A stretch of 64,000 bases of DNA from Silene latifolia (GCF_048544455.1 NC_133537.1:313616238-313680237), one strand, 5' to 3'; positions 10,309 through 23,975 are shown, numbered from the stretch's first letter. A program made the numbers and translations. Notes: a model not told the origin generated them from the letters alone.

Positions 10309-10451
10309 TTGAGAGGTCCCGGGTTCGACTCCCTACACGGGAGTGCTGCGGTTACCTGTCATCCTAAAAGGATGTCTTACATGGCACACGTGGTTTGCAG
10401 GGTATTGCATGTACCCGGGGGGATTCAACCCCTCGTCACCAAAAAAAAAAA
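10309..10451 (+). mobile_element. tRNA-derived SINE, 5'-truncated
   Basis: The body holds a pol III B box (GGTTCGACTCC at 10322-10332) inside TCCCGGGTTCGACTCCC and ends in an A-run of about 13 after CCCTCGTCACC. A 16-bp direct repeat, AAGTTTAAAGTCTCAA, flanks it at 10293-10308 and 10452-10467, the target duplication expected of LINE-type retroposition. No A box is present, so the 5' end was lost or never copied. It sits in the copia element just upstream of gag. Confidence 0.85.
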
Positions 10452-10480
10452 AAGTTTAAAGTCTCAACTTTAGTAATAAG

Positions 10481-11290
10481 CATGTTATTTATTATATTTG
10501 TAGCAATTTTACCTGGGAGTTCTACTGATATCAAATATGACATTCCTGAATTGAATGGTGATAACTATAAGGTCTGGAACGAGATAATGCTACTGCAGTT
10601 GGGATGGTTAGATATTGATTATGCTATTCAGAAAGACGAACCACCTAAAATAACTAAAGAAAGCACTAAAAAAGCAATTGATCTTTATGAAAAGTGGGAG
10701 AAATCTAATCGTCTCTTTATTATGTTCATAAAGACAAGAATGTGTGCTAGTATCCGTGGTTCTGTCGATCAGCATACTAAAGTTAAAGATCTAATTAAGG
10801 CCATCGACGAGCAGTTTGCAACTTCTGATAAAGCTCTTGCTAGTACCTTAATAATGCAGTTTTCATCTTTGAGGCTCACCGAGACTAAAGGTGTGCGTGA
10901 TTATATCATGCGCATGAGGGATATTGCAGCCCAACTTAAGACTTTGAAAATTACCATGTCTGACTCTTACATATGCACTTCATTTTATGCACTCTTCCTC
11001 CCAAAATATGCTCCTTTTAAGATCTCTTACAACACACATAAAGATAAATGGTTAATTAATGAACTTATGGCCATGTGTGTTCAAGAGGAGGGCAGATTGT
11101 TAATGGAGGAAGGTGAAAAGGTGAACCTTACTATTGCTTCTTCTTCAAAGAGGCAAAAGGATCACACTAAAGATAAGGGAAAAAGGAAAGATTTCAGCTG
11201 AGCCAGCCATTAAGAAGGAGTCTACGTGTTTCTTCTGTAAAAAGAAGGGGACACATGAAGATAGACTGCATTAAGTTTAAGGCTTGGCTA
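10481..11290 (+). pseudogene. gag: Copia gag with CCHC zinc knuckle
   Basis: The product resembles copia capsid proteins: IPELNGDNYKVWNEIMLLQL near the start, then TLIMQFSSLRLTETKGVRDY, then RMRDIAAQLKTLKI. It ends in a lysine-rich tail and a zinc knuckle of the CFFCKKKGH type near 11230-11275. Gag packages the RNA and forms the virus-like particle in this family. The gag belongs to a broken element. Confidence 0.8.
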
Positions 11291-11309
11291 AAGAAGAAAG
11301 GTAATTTTC

Positions 11310-14300
11310 ATGCGTTTGTTTGTTTGTTATGAATCTAATATGGTTAATGTTAATCATAATACATGGTGGATTGATTCTGGAACTACAATCCATGTTTCGA
11401 ATACCCTGCAGGGTATGACAAACCTAAGGAAACCAGTGGGCAGTGAACTTTCAATCTATTCAGAAAACCAGATTAGTTCACATATGGAGGCCATTGGGAC
11501 ATGCAGCTTAATATTAAGTAGTGGTTCTATTTTGCATTTGGAAAAAACATTTTATGTTCCAAATTTCTCTAGAAATTTGATTTCAGTATCAAGACTTGTA
11601 CCTTTAGGTTTTACCTTTAATTTTTCAGACTCTGGATTCAGTATTCTCAGAAATTCTGAAATTATTGGTTATGGTATTTTGTCTGATAATTTATATCGTC
11701 TTGAACTGCAAAATAATATTACTCATAATTCTATGCATGTCAATGCATAAAAAAAAGATTAGTAAAAGATGGAGTACTTGATACTTTAGACTTTACTGAT
11801 TTTGATACTTGTATTAGTTGCATTAAGTGTAAGCAAACTAACATGTCTAAGAAAGGTGCAAAGAGAAGTTCTAGCCTATTAGAAATCATACATACGGATA
11901 TTTGTTGTCCGGACATGAACGCTAATGATCCAAAATATTTTATCACCTTTATTGATGATTACTCACGTTATATGTATCTTTACTTACTTCGTTCTAAGGA
12001 TGAAGCTTTTGATGCCTTTAAATTGTTTAAGGCTGAAGTAGTGAACCTATGCGGTAAGCGCATTAAGATTGTGAGATCTGATAGAGGTGGTGAATACTAT
12101 GGTAGATACACTGAGAACGGACAAGCACCTGGTCCATTTGCTAAATTTCTTCAAGAGCATGAGATTGTTGCCCAATACACTATGCCTGGTTCTCCAGATC
12201 AGAATGGTGTAGCAGAAAGAAGAAATAGGACATTAATTGAGATGGTGCGTTGTATGAGAAGTAATGTTAAACTTCCTTCATTTTTGTGGGTTGATGCTCT
12301 TAAGACGGTAGCGTATATATTAAATCGGGTTCCTTCCAAGGCTGTGTCTAAGACACCTTTTGAGTTATTTAAAGGATGGAAACTAAGTTTGAGGCATATA
12401 CGCATTTGGGGATGCCCGTCGGAGGTGAGAGTTTATAATCCACAAGAAAAGAAACTTGATCCAAGGACTATTAGTGGGTATTTCATTGGATATGCCGAAA
12501 AGTCTAAGGGTTATAGATTTTATTGTCCATCTCATAGTACAAGGATTGTGGAATCAAGAAATGCTAAATTTCTTGAGAATGACATGACCAGTGGGAGTGA
12601 CCTAATTCAGAACTTTGTCCCGGAGAGGTATCATCATGAAGCTCCACCCTCTGATTCAAGTGACAGATTGGTTGTCATTCACACTCCTCAAGTTCAATCG
12701 AGTGTTACCCAACCAGTGATAGAAATTCCACAAAATGTCGATCAAAATATGGTAGATCATAATGAGGAAGAGGTTCACCATGAGGATGAACAAGTTCCAT
12801 TAAGAAGATCTATTCGTGAAAGGAGATCGGCTATTCCTGATGATTATGAAGTATATCTACAAGAATTGGATTATAATGTTGGAGCTGATAATGATCCTAT
12901 GTCGTTTTCACAAGCCGTAAGTTCTACAGATTCAAACTTATGGATGAATGCTATGAATGACGAGATGAATTCTATGGCATCTAATGGAGTTTGGGATCTC
13001 ATTGTATTACCTGATGGTGTAAAACCTATTGGGTGCAAGTGGGTCTATAAGACTAAAAGAGATTCACTTGGCAACATCGAGAGACATAAAGCAAGACTCG
13101 TTGCTAAAGGATTCACTCAAAGGGAAGGAATTGACTACAAGAGACCTTTTCTCCTGTATCAAAGAAAGATTCCTTTCGAATTATCATGGCGTTAGTAGCT
13201 CATTTTGATTACGAGTTACATCGGATGGATGTGAAAACAACATCTCTCAATGGTGATTTAGAGGAAGATGTTTATATGAAACAACCTGAAGGATTCTTCT
13301 CTAAAGATGGTGATCATTTGGTTTGTAAGCTAAATAAGTCCATATACAGTTTAAAACAAGCTTCCCATCAATGGTATAAGAAATTCCATGAAGTTATTTC
13401 TTCATTCGATTTCGAAGAAAATATAATGGATCAATGTATATATCTTAAGGTCTGTGGGAGTAAAGTTTGTTTTCTAGTGTTGTATGTGGATGATATTTTG
13501 CTAGCAACCAATGATAAAGGGTTGCTACATGAGGTGAAATAATTCCTTTCAAGTAATTTTGATATGAAGGATATGGGTGAAGCATCTTATGTCATTGGCA
13601 TTAAGATCCATAGAGATAGATCTCGAGGCATTTTGGGGTTGTCTCAAGAGGCCTATATCAATAAAGTACTTGAAAGATTCAGGATGAAAGATTGTTCACC
13701 AAGTGTAGTACCAATTGTGAAAGGTGACCGGTTTTGCTTGGACCAGTGCCCTAGGAATGATATTGAAAAAGAACAAATGAAGAATATTCCATATGATTCA
13801 GCTGTTGGTAGCATTATGTATGCTCAGGTCTGTACAAGACTCGATATTGCATATGCGGTTGGAGTGTTAGGAAGATATCAGAGTAACCCAGGACTTGATC
13901 ACTGGAAGGCTGCAAACAAAGTGTTGAGATACCTTCAAGGTACTAAGGATTACATGCTTATGTTTAGACGGACTGAGAATCTTGAAGTAGTAGGTTATTC
14001 CGACTCCGAATACGATGGTTGCATAGATTCACGTAAATCCACATCAGGATATGTGTTTATGCTAGCTGACGGAGCTGTGTCATGGAGGAGTGTGAAGCAA
14101 ACCTTGACGGCTACTTCTACTATGGAGGCTGAGTTCGTATCTTGTTTTGAGGCTACCTCACATGGTGTTTGGTTGAAAAGTTTCATATCTGAGCTTAGAG
14201 TTATTGACTCTATTTGTAGGCCACTAAGAATGTATTGTGATAATTCAGCTGCTATGTTTATGGCTAAGAATAATAAAAGTGGAAGTCGAAGTAAACACAT

Positions 14301-14463
14301 CGACATAAAGTATCTAGCCATAAAGGAGGGTGTTCAGGAAAAGAAAGTGATCATTGAACACATTAGCACAAAGTTGATGATTACAGATCCCTTGACTAAA
14401 GGCATGCCAATTAAGACTTTCAAGGATCATATAGTGAGAATGGGACTTGGTTCCATTATGTAG
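11310..14463 (+). pseudogene. pol: Copia pol region: protease, integrase, RT, RNase H
   Basis: Domains in order: aspartic protease around WWIDSGTTIHVS (near 11365); integrase from IHTDICCPDM through FIDDYSRYMYLYLL to DQNGVAERRNRTL (about 11890-12240); RT with KWVYKTKRDSLG, MDVKTTSLNGDLEEDVYM and the catalytic YVDDILLA (about 13040-13510); RNase H ending CDNSAAMFMAKN and SKHIDIKY (about 14230-14310). This order places it in Ty1/copia. The region as a whole is broken. Confidence 0.88.
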
Positions 14464-14728
14464 TACATTCATTAAGTTTTTGTAAGAAACTTTTATTATA
14501 TTGGATATTTTCTCATTTGGATTTATGCGCATATTTATTAAAGTTATGTTGAGAAATATCATTTTGTTTGAACCTCGAGTAAACGTGGGGTTTACTCATT
14601 AAGTTAAATGTGTGTGGTGTGAGTGACTTGATATATTGTGATACATGGAAGATTAATTCTTGCTCTAAGAGAATTCGTCGCCATGATCCATATGTTGTGT
14701 CTCTTGTTAAATGGACCAAGTGGGAGAA

Positions 14729-15175
14729 TGTAAGATATTTCCATAAATCAAATAAGTATTATATTAATATTTAATTAAGTTATTTTATGGAAATTAAGTT
14801 GGTCCATTGTATGGTGGAATTTACCTAGGATTTTGTTTCCACTATTGTCTCCCATAACTTACCACTCACAATTTAGGAAACTGTTCAGTTGACTCTTTAA
14901 TGGCAAGAGTCTATATAAGGGGAACATATTTATTCTGATTAAGGTTCACCAAAGCTACCTCATTAAGAAAATACACCATCTAAATTGTGAGGCTGAGGGT
15001 TTGGAAATCAAGTCAGATCTGGGGACTTATAATTTGGGTTATTCTTTAAGACGGATCAATTATTTCAAGCAATGGCTGGAGGTAAGTAATTGATCTCTTT
15101 TATCGCTTCCGCATTCAGTTGGTACATGTTCATTATGAGACTAGAACATGTTAATTTTAGACTATAAAACTTACA
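14729..15175 (+). repeat. Right (3') LTR of the copia element, 447 bp
   Basis: Opens TGTAAG and closes CTTACA, perfect 6-bp inverted ends. The purine tract AAGTGGGAGAA lies directly upstream at 14718-14728. Directly downstream the peroxidase exon resumes on the minus strand (15176-15216). Confidence 0.92.
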
Positions 15176-15517
15176 AAAGGACCATTAAAACCCGATCTAT
15201 CTTGATGTGCGCGACCCTAAAAATTACCAAAATGGTATACGATATTAATATTAATTCAGCAAATTCATCTCGATCAAAATATTAAAGACTTACCAGTGTA
15301 TGCGCTCCTGATAGTGCTACAATGTCCTTGTCATTGAAGCCCAAACGGTAGAATATGTCTCTCAGGTGTCGAGTTCCTAAAACCCGTCAACACCATTGTT
15401 AATCTGATCAATTCGTAATTTTGTTAATATAAGAAGTTCTCTTAAAAAATCGAAAGCAAGCACTGTACCTCCATTTGGGTTTGGAAGAGCTCCATTGTCT
15501 TCTTGTTGCAACGCATC

Positions 15518-16540
<1,023 letters not shown>

Positions 16541-16765
16541 CATGCAAATAATAGATGACATCAATGGTATTTCTTCATTTCATTCATTATTTTCAGTCAC
16601 GTTTTAATATTTTCAGTTGAATAGGATGGATGAAGGTCATGATAAAATTTGCATGTCATCGAATTTCTTCATTTTTGTTATTATTATTTGTTACTGGGTT
16701 TGAAATGAAGATTGTTAGAAGTAAATCTTCATGCTGGGTTTTCATTAATTTGAGTTTTGAGTAGT

Positions 16766-17710
16766 ATCAACGCATTCTGACAACATTTACATGAACACTT
16801 TTGCTATAGTTTTACATTTACACTTTTTAATTGTTATAGTCACCTTTTAATTGTTATTATTATAGCTTTAATTTGAGTTAGCATTCTGACAACATTTACA
16901 CTTTTGCTAACATTTACACTTTTAAACCATCACATTTACACTGCATTTCTGCTGACATTTACACTTACACTTTTGGATGTTTACTTTTGCTATAGTTTTA
17001 CATTTACACTTTTTAATTGTTATAGTCACATTTTAATTCTTATTATTATAGTTTTAATTTGAGTTAGCATTCTGACAACATTTACACTTTTGTTGACATT
17101 TACATTTTTAAAGCATCACATTTACACTTCATTTCTGCTGACATTTACACTTACATTTTTGAATGTTTACTTTTGCTATAGTTTTACATTTACACTTTTT
17201 AATTGTTATAGTCACCTTTTAATTATTATTATTATAGTTTTAATTTGAGTTAGCATTCTGACAACATTTACACTTTTGCTGACATTTACACTTTTACACC
17301 ATCACATTTACACTGCATTTCTGCTGACATTTACACTTTTGGTGTAGTTTTACATTTACACTTTTTAATTGTTATAGTCACCTTTGCATTTTTATTGTTA
17401 TATTTTTTATGTGAGTTAGCATTCTGATAACATTTACACTTTTGCTGACATTTACACTTTCAGAACAGCACATTTACACTTCGTTTCTGCTGACATTTAC
17501 ACTTACACTTTTGGATGTTTACATTTACACTTACACTTTTGGGACATCATAATTTGGACATTTACACTTTTGGAATATTTACATTTATGGAACATTCCCT
17601 TTACATTTACACTTTACTTCGACTTACGTTTACACTTACACTTCATATCTGATGACATTTACACTTAAACTCTATGGACATTTACACTTACACTCTGTGC
17701 ACATTTACAG
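16766..17710. repeat. TTTACACTT minisatellite, array 1 (FAR1 intron 1)
   Basis: Dozens of ACATTTACACTT units with AT-rich spacers. A roughly 180-bp higher-order block (GACAACATTTACACTTTTG, ATCACATTTACACT, TGCTATAGTTTTACAT) recurs about three times. It lies between the possible first exon and the FAR1 DNA-binding exon. Confidence 0.9.
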
Positions 17711-19430
17711 ACTTGCTAAAATAGAATGAAGTTCAACCTGACAGGCAGGAGCTGTGTAGGGAGGTCGAGAAGAGGTTTACACCGTACATCAGGCATGAGT
17801 TTGGGGGGGTTGAGGACGCGGTGACTTTTTATAAGATATACGCCATTGTTTGTGGGTTTGATGTACGTAGGTACACAAAAAAAATGGCGTGGCGGTGAGA
17901 TCAAGTCAAAGCTCGTCGTCTGCAATCGAGAAGGTTTCGCTCACAAGACGCCCAGTAAAGATCGGGATGACGGACTGGTTGGGGAGAAGTCACAGAGGAT
18001 ATTCAGGGTCACTAGAGTGGGGTGTAAAGCGAGGATACAACTATATATGAAGAATGGTCTTTTATTAATTGACCGGTTCCACGAGGGTCACAATCACGAG
18101 CTTATTTCACTTAAGGACAGAGAGTTCCAGAAATTGTCGCGTAACATAACAGATTATCACAAGATGATAATCGTTTCGAACTCAAGGGTTTGTAATATAT
18201 AATCACTCTCTATACTAAATAAATAATTCCATTCATGTTATATTTATATGACGTATCTGTTAATGATTGATTGTCAGCTGAAGATAGGAGCAACAAAGAC
18301 ATACAGAATCTCCAAAGAACAAGTGAATGGATTCGAGAATATTGGAGCAAGCTTAAATGATTTTAAGAACTTCCATAGGGATGTTAAATGTTTCATTCAC
18401 AAACGGGATGGTCAGTTGTTTGTTGACCATTTCAAGGAAATGACTGAAACAAGAATATGTTTCTACTTTGACTATGACCTTGACGATGATGGCAGCCTAC
18501 GTAGGGCCATATGGGCAGACGGTACTGCCCGAGATAATTACAAAATTTTTGGTGATGCGGTGTAATTCGACCCAACTTACTCCACCAATAAGTATTATAT
18601 GGTATTCACACCATTCACAGGTGTTGACCACCATAAACGATCTGTGACGTTCTGTGGGGCTCTAATTGCAAGAGAAGATTATGAGTCATTTAATTGGGTT
18701 TTCAGCCGGTTTTTACAAGCAATGGGGGGTAAGGAACCCGAGTACATAATTGCATATCAGGACCCAGGTATTATCAAATCTGTCCCTCTTGTTTTCAAGA
18801 CAGCGCGCCATCGGTTCTGTATGTGGCATATAATGAACAAAATGCCCAGTAAGTTTGGTGTCTCTAGGAGTGATTATAATGACTTCATGTGTAAAATTAA
18901 TGACATTATATGGGACGATGAGCTTGAAGCAGCAGAATTTGATGGTATCTGGGAGCAAATAATTGAAGATCATGGTGTTGGTGTAAATGATTGGTTTGCA
19001 GATACGTATGCTATAAGGGGACAGTGGGTGATGGCGCATTGCAGAGACTTGAGGATGGCGTCGATTATGAGGACGACTCAAAGATCAGAGAGCAAAACTA
19101 GCTTTTTCAAGAGGTTTGAGCATAAGTCAGGAACATTGGTTGAGTTTTGGATGTGTTTTGAGAGCGCTATGGACCAACAAAGACATACACAGAAGCAGCT
19201 TGACAACATGGATAAGCACTCGTCCGCAGCGGCGTCAACACATCTGGCATTAGAGATTCATGCTGTAAAGGTGTACACCTATTCAGCTTTCCAGAAATTC
19301 AAAGAAGAAGCCATCTTCTCAATTGATACATGTAGAACAGGAGGTTTCACTGAGAGAGGCGAGCTAGAGGTAACTACTGTCAAAGATTCATCCAGAAAGG
19401 AGAATTTTTAAGTTGCATACAGTCCAGGTA

Positions 19431-20395
19431 GTTTACACTTCCTACACCTTAACATTTACACTTTTCCAGTTCATAACATTTACACTTTTCCAGTTCATGA
19501 CATTTACACTTCCTATTATTTTACATTTACACTTCTAATAACTTAACATTTACACTTTACAATTCATGACATTTACACTTTACATCATATGACATTTACA
19601 CTTCCTATACCTTAACATTTACACTTTTCCACTTCATGACATTTACACTTTACAGTTCATGACATTTACACTTTACATCATATGACATTTACACTTTACA
19701 GTTCATGACATTTACATTTTAGATTATATGACATTTACACTTTCAATGATATTACATTTACACTTCCTATACCTTAACATTTACACTTTTCCACTTCATG
19801 ACATTTACACTTTACATCATATGACATTTACACTTTCTGTTTTTATCTCATTTAAATTCCTATAACTTAACATTTACACTTCTAATAACTTAACATTTAC
19901 ACTTTACAGTTCATGACATTTACACTTCCTATTAGTTTACATTTACACTTCTAATAACTTAACATTTACACTTTACAATTCATGACATTTACACTTTACA
20001 TCATATGTTATTTACACTTCCTATACCTTAACATTTACACTTTTCCACTTCATAACATTTACACTTTACAGTTCATGACATTTACACTTTACATCATATG
20101 ACATTTACACTTCCTGTTTTTATCTCATTTAAATTCCTATAACTTAACATTTACACTTCTAATAACTTAACATTTACACTTTACCGTTCATGACATTTAC
20201 ACTTCCTATTAGTTTACATTTACACTTCTCATAACTTAACATTTACACTTTACAATTCATGACATTTACACTTTACATCATATGACATTTACACTTTCCA
20301 TGATATGTCATTTACAGTTTCTGTTTTTATCTCATTTAAATTTCTATATAATCAGTGACACTATTTTTAACATTCACACTTACATGCTAGCTTTA
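19431..20395. repeat. TTTACACTT minisatellite, array 2 (FAR1 intron before the C-terminal exon)
   Basis: Units of about 22-23 bp such as CATGACATTTACACTTTACA, with alternating spacers (CTTCCTAT, CTTTTCCA, AATAACTTAA). Larger blocks recur, for example CCTGTTTTTATCTCATTTAA at about 19837, 20116 and 20321. Short open frames across it are products of the repeat. Confidence 0.9.
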
Positions 20396-21339
20396 ACTGA
20401 TGACACAGGTACACGTAAAGCAAGATGCGGTTATACGATGTTTGAAAAAGAATCTAATCCTATGCCGCCATATAATATGGATTTTTTCAAACAAGTGGGA
20501 TAAAGACTGTACGAGAAGATTATGTTGTAAATAGATGGATGAAAGAGTATCTCCGATTAAGGATTTTCAATACTAATGGTGAAGGGACAGAAAACATGCA
20601 AGTCATCGATGAAAAACAAATTGCAATGTCAATAATGTGGTCAGAAGTTCATGAAGCTGTAGGGCTCCTTCGAGACAAAGGAGTAGCTGATGTTGACAGC
20701 TTTTCCGCTGTAATTAGGGCATTTAAACAGTCATTTGTCACCATTAGGGAAGTGTTGAATAAAAATCAACAAATGGAGAAATTTTTGAATTGTACGGCAT
20801 GTGAGGTAGTGACGATATTGCCACCAAAGAATTTGAAAAACAAGGGTACCGGAAAAGATTCTTTGTCAGCCAAAACAAAAGCAATGGTGTTGGCTAGGAA
20901 ACCCAAACGTAAGTGTAAGAATTGTAAGTGAATGACAAATCACGACAAGAGGAATCGCCAGTAACCCCTTCTCAAAGACACACGCCATTGTGCGAAGGGT
21001 CGTCTGAACGAGAAGAGGATGAAGGAGAGGAGGAGGAAGAGCTGGAATCGGAACAAGAATAGACGTCGGATCGTGACAAATGTTGCTCTATATATTTTGA
21101 GTGTGTAACTTAAAACTTTGATGTGCTATAATCTGGAGCGAGCGATTAGGAATTGGTCTCATGGCGGCGTAACTTTGAGCTGCAGTTGGTGTAACTTTTA
21201 GTAACACCAAAGTTAGAGTTACACTGTCATAAGACCAAATTCTCTCTGTTTTATTAGATAGCCAAACATTGTGTTACTTGAACTTATTTTGGATTACTTA
21301 TGTTATTTCAAGTAACAGTTACACTTATTTTCAAGTAAC

Positions 21340-21860
21340 TGGTGTTAACATTTACACTTGCCATGTCACCACATTTACACTGAAATTCAATTTCAGTGTG
21401 TTTACATTAACACTTTCAGTATGATAAAGTTTACACTGTCAATAATAGTTTCATCTGAATGAAACTATTCTTCAATTTCAGTGTGTTAACATTTACACTT
21501 TAAGTGTGTTAACAGTTACACTTAAAGTGTAAATGTGACTAAATTGCAAGTGTAATAAATTGCAAGTGTGTTAACAGTTACACTTGCAATTTAGTCACAT
21601 TTACACTTTGAAAAAATTCTTCAATTTCAGTGTTAACATTTACACTTTAAGTGTGTAAACAGTTACACTTGAAGTGTAAATGTGACTAAATTGCAAGTGT
21701 GTTAACAGTTACACTTGCAATTTAGTCACATTTACACTTTGAAAAAACTATGATTATAACTGCCAAAAAATAGTCAACCATTACACTTCATTAGTGTAAT
21801 TTACCATTACACTTCATTACTGTAATGATTACGCTTGCAATTTAAAAATTACACACATTT
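21340..21860. repeat. TTTACACTT minisatellite, array 3, with long palindromes, between the convergent genes
   Basis: Here the units occur in both orientations. Two near-perfect palindromes stand at about 21534-21609 and 21672-21739. Their arms read AAGTGTAAATGTGACTAAAT and onward to GCAAGTGT, around a GTTAACAGTT spacer. The array lies between the 3' ends of the FAR1 and ULP1 genes, so a terminator role is possible but unproven. Confidence 0.8.
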
Positions 21861-21962
21861 GTGTAAACATTGCCAACCAAAATACAAATAGTCAACATTC
21901 TTTTCTAACTTCAACATTGCAAAACAAAATACATCTCAATCAAAAATATGTCCACAAATTGT

Positions 21963-23975
21963 TTACTTTTTCGATAACACAGCCTTAATTTTGCGCTTCT
22001 TTTGTAACTTTGCCCATAAATCTTCTTTTCCAGCGATAAACCCATTCAACTTTACTTCAAAAACGTCTCTGTTGACATTTATGTCAGCTAGAACAAGCGT
22101 CGCCACCAACTCGATTACCAAGTACTGTCGATTCCTCTTCCTCTCCAAGTCTGGATGCTCAAAAGGTTGACCCTCGTACATCAGCATATACATCATACAA
22201 AAAATCCTTTATTCTGTTATGTTAGGAAGGGGTGTTTGGCGCCTGAACGGGATTTGCCGATGCTCAAAGCTAGTAATCTCGTACCCCCTGTCCGTTCTGA
22301 CATCCAAATAATCGCTAACAGCTGATGCCTGCCATTAAAGCACTAACAATTAAATAAACCACCTATTGTTCATCTCTTTGAAAATGATTTATTGGTATCA
22401 GACTTACCACTTGGTGAGTAACATTGCACATTTCAGACTGATCCCAGTTGGCATGATGTTGGTAGTCAAGGAGATCAACAGTTTGTTGTCCAAAATTTAT
22501 ACATACACATGCAAAGTGCCCACCAATGTTGACAGGTACGAAGATAAACTCGGCATTCAGGTTGAAAGTTTTATCACAGTCCTGGATGAAGGTATCCCAA
22601 ATGTGATACAGCCGATCAGTGATGTCATTAGACTGTGAGCCTGCTTCACGTATATCTAAAAGTTGCATGATACATTCCTTGTTCAGAGAAGTGAGTGAGC
22701 CTACATAATAAAAGTAAAAAAAAATGTATAAGTTTTAGGCTTTGTGCGGGGGGGGGGGGTTGGGGTTTACCATATGACGTATCCCAAAGAAGGCCATCCT
22801 AGGAAGTAAGTATTCAGCAGACTCCAAATGGTTCAGCAAGACAGCCCAGGACTTAATGACAACAGGCGACATTACAACCTCAGGAAGCATGGACATAATG
22901 TCGGACCGGCGTAGCGCGACATGCCTACTGTACCAAGAGATTGATTCGCTGCAATGAAACACACGTATAGTAGTAATAAAATGAGAAATAGTTACAAATT
23001 AAATATCGAACTAATTGGCCCTATTATAAGAGTCTGAGAGATACTAACGAATTTTCAAAGTTGTAGTCGTCTAACAAGCAATAGTCCACCGCATGCTTTC
23101 GACGTGATCGAACAACCCTGACCAAAGTTTGATTGTTCCGTAAGAAGGTCGAGACGGCAAGAGTCTGCGTACCAGTAGCCCCACAGTCAATTGAGCATCC
23201 CAAGCCATCCCCCCCGCCCCGGGGATGGCTCCTTACGGCTGACAAAAGTTGGCTACCCGAAGACTGCACTGACGCTTGAATAACAACGAGGCTGCTTTCC
23301 GCCGGTATGGCTACAGGATTGACCACAGGGCTTCCTTCTACGCGTTTAGGGGGTGGGTCTGCCATCGTCCAGACTCCGCTTCTGTGCAGCATTGGAGACC
23401 GAATTCAGACCTTGACCATACTTTTGCCTGAATTGGGTTATCCTTGCGCGCACGCTCTCCCTCACTTTGTTATGGTCACTCAGGATAAGGATCGACACCA
23501 CTTCAGCCCGGATGAGGTTGATAATGTCAATCTCACCTAAGGCGCAGTCAAAAAGCTTCCCATTGAAAAGCAGCACGTGTATCATCATGTACACCCCGCA
23601 ATCAAACGCAGAATACCCCCTACCTTGCCATTTAAATTCGACATTGACAACTTTGAACCCGACGACCTTTGAACCTCTGACAAACCCTTTAGACTCCAGA
23701 TACTCGCCCATTAAATCACACTGTAAAAGGTATTTCAAGTCAATTTAAAAACAGTGTTTACAATTCCAGAATACATATACACTAAAGAACAAATTAAGGT
23801 ATGCTATTTATAATTATTACCGCAATACACGAAATTACAAAATATGGAAGTTTCTCAAAATCATCGTCGTAGCGACGATTGTCCAAATACTCTATCTGCT
23901 CAGATACGAAGTTTATGCATGCACAGCTGTAATGATCATTATTGCCAGATAAGACCGGGATGAAGACCTGGCAGA
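21963..23975 (-). pseudogene. ULP1-like peptidase gene, 3' part: end of domain 1 and a second ULP1 domain
   Basis: Read on minus. 23970-23822 gives VFIPVLSGNNDHYSCACINF with the His of the first ULP1 domain and a GTAATA donor. 23738-23346 gives VEFKWQGRGYSAFDCGVYMM with its Cys in DCG, then a basic linker (RITQFRQKYGQG). Next come KHAVDYCLLDDYNFENS and SWYSRHVALRRSDIMSMLPE (about 23140-22860). 22668-22363 gives a second His block (EFIFVPVNIGGHFACVCINF, then LLDYQHHANWDQ). 22196-21963 gives the post-Cys part (MMYMLMYEGQPFEHPDLERK). In domain 2 the DCG Cys motif is absent and a stop stands where it should be. C48 peptidases cleave SUMO-type conjugates; the role in MULEs is unknown. The 5' part of the same gene lies beyond the 26.5-kb insertion. 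Confidence 0.82.

Larger units (their letters stand above)
8645..15175 (+). mobile_element. Ty1/copia LTR retrotransposon inside the peroxidase exon
   Basis: The internal order is gag, CCHC knuckle, protease, integrase, RT, RNase H, which is Ty1/copia. The right LTR (14729-15175) is complete with TGTAAG/CTTACA ends and follows a purine tract AAGTGGGAGAA. The left LTR (to 8958) lacks its first hundred or so bases and is followed by a worn tRNA-Met-type primer site (TGATATCTGAGCG against TGGTATCAGAGCG). LTR copies differ by a few per cent plus small indels by eye, suggesting an insertion some millions of years old. The element is broken, with about half a dozen breaks, and carries later insertions of a foldback element and a SINE. 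Confidence 0.9.
8381..15517 (-). pseudogene. Ascorbate peroxidase family (class I haem peroxidase), split by a copia insertion
   Basis: Read on the minus strand, five pieces line up in gene order with consensus splice sites. 15517-15469 gives DALQQEDNGALPNPNG. 15376-15294 gives [27 protein letters not shown] over two short stretches and includes the proximal haem His of SGAHT. 15216-15176 gives GRAHQDRSGFNGP and is cut off. About 8640-8599 gives EPLKFDNSYF. 8483-8381 gives LLLDGDDPNLVKFSTDKALL and ends YVELYAN. Donors are GTACAG, GTAAGT, GTAATA and GTAAGC; acceptors end in AG; phases agree across each junction. The sequence resembles peroxisomal/cytosolic ascorbate peroxidases, which reduce H2O2 with ascorbate. 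The exon between GFNGP and EPLKF is split by the copia element. The 5' exons (distal His region) are absent; the big MULE begins just upstream. I see no final exon. This copy is almost surely dead. Confidence 0.85.
16542..21062 (+). pseudogene. FAR1/FHY3-type MULE transposase, broken
   Basis: A possible 25-base first exon (MQIIDDIN, donor GTATTT) is followed by a minisatellite intron. Exon 2 (about 17732-18187) encodes the FAR1 DNA-binding domain (EKRFTPYIRHEFGGVEDAVT, RVGCKARIQLY, RFHEGHNHELIS); a one-base slip in an A-run near 17876-17884 shifts it. After an intron (GTTTGT to TTGTCAG) exon 3 (18278 to about 19411) holds the transposase core: first Asp in FGDAV.FDPTY, second in YQDPGI, Glu in TTQRSES. 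TCA has become TAA at 18563-18565. A second minisatellite intron follows. The last part (about 20409-21062) should carry the SWIM zinc finger, but its Cys/His pattern is lost (ARCGYTMFEKESNP); a CKNCK knuckle and an acidic tail end it. FAR1 relatives include light-signalling factors, but the context is mobile. Clearly non-functional. Confidence 0.88.

Noticed and set aside
10309-10451. A tRNA gene
   Set aside because: Only the B box is present; there is no A box, anticodon arm or acceptor stem, and an A-tail with target duplication marks a SINE.
19431-20395. CRISPR-like regular repeats with spacers
   Set aside because: Units are degenerate, spacers are repeats themselves, and the setting is a plant transposon intron.
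22747-22761. G-run as a quadruplex or regulatory site
   Set aside because: A single homopolymer run in decayed ULP1 DNA, without the spaced G-tracts of a quadruplex.
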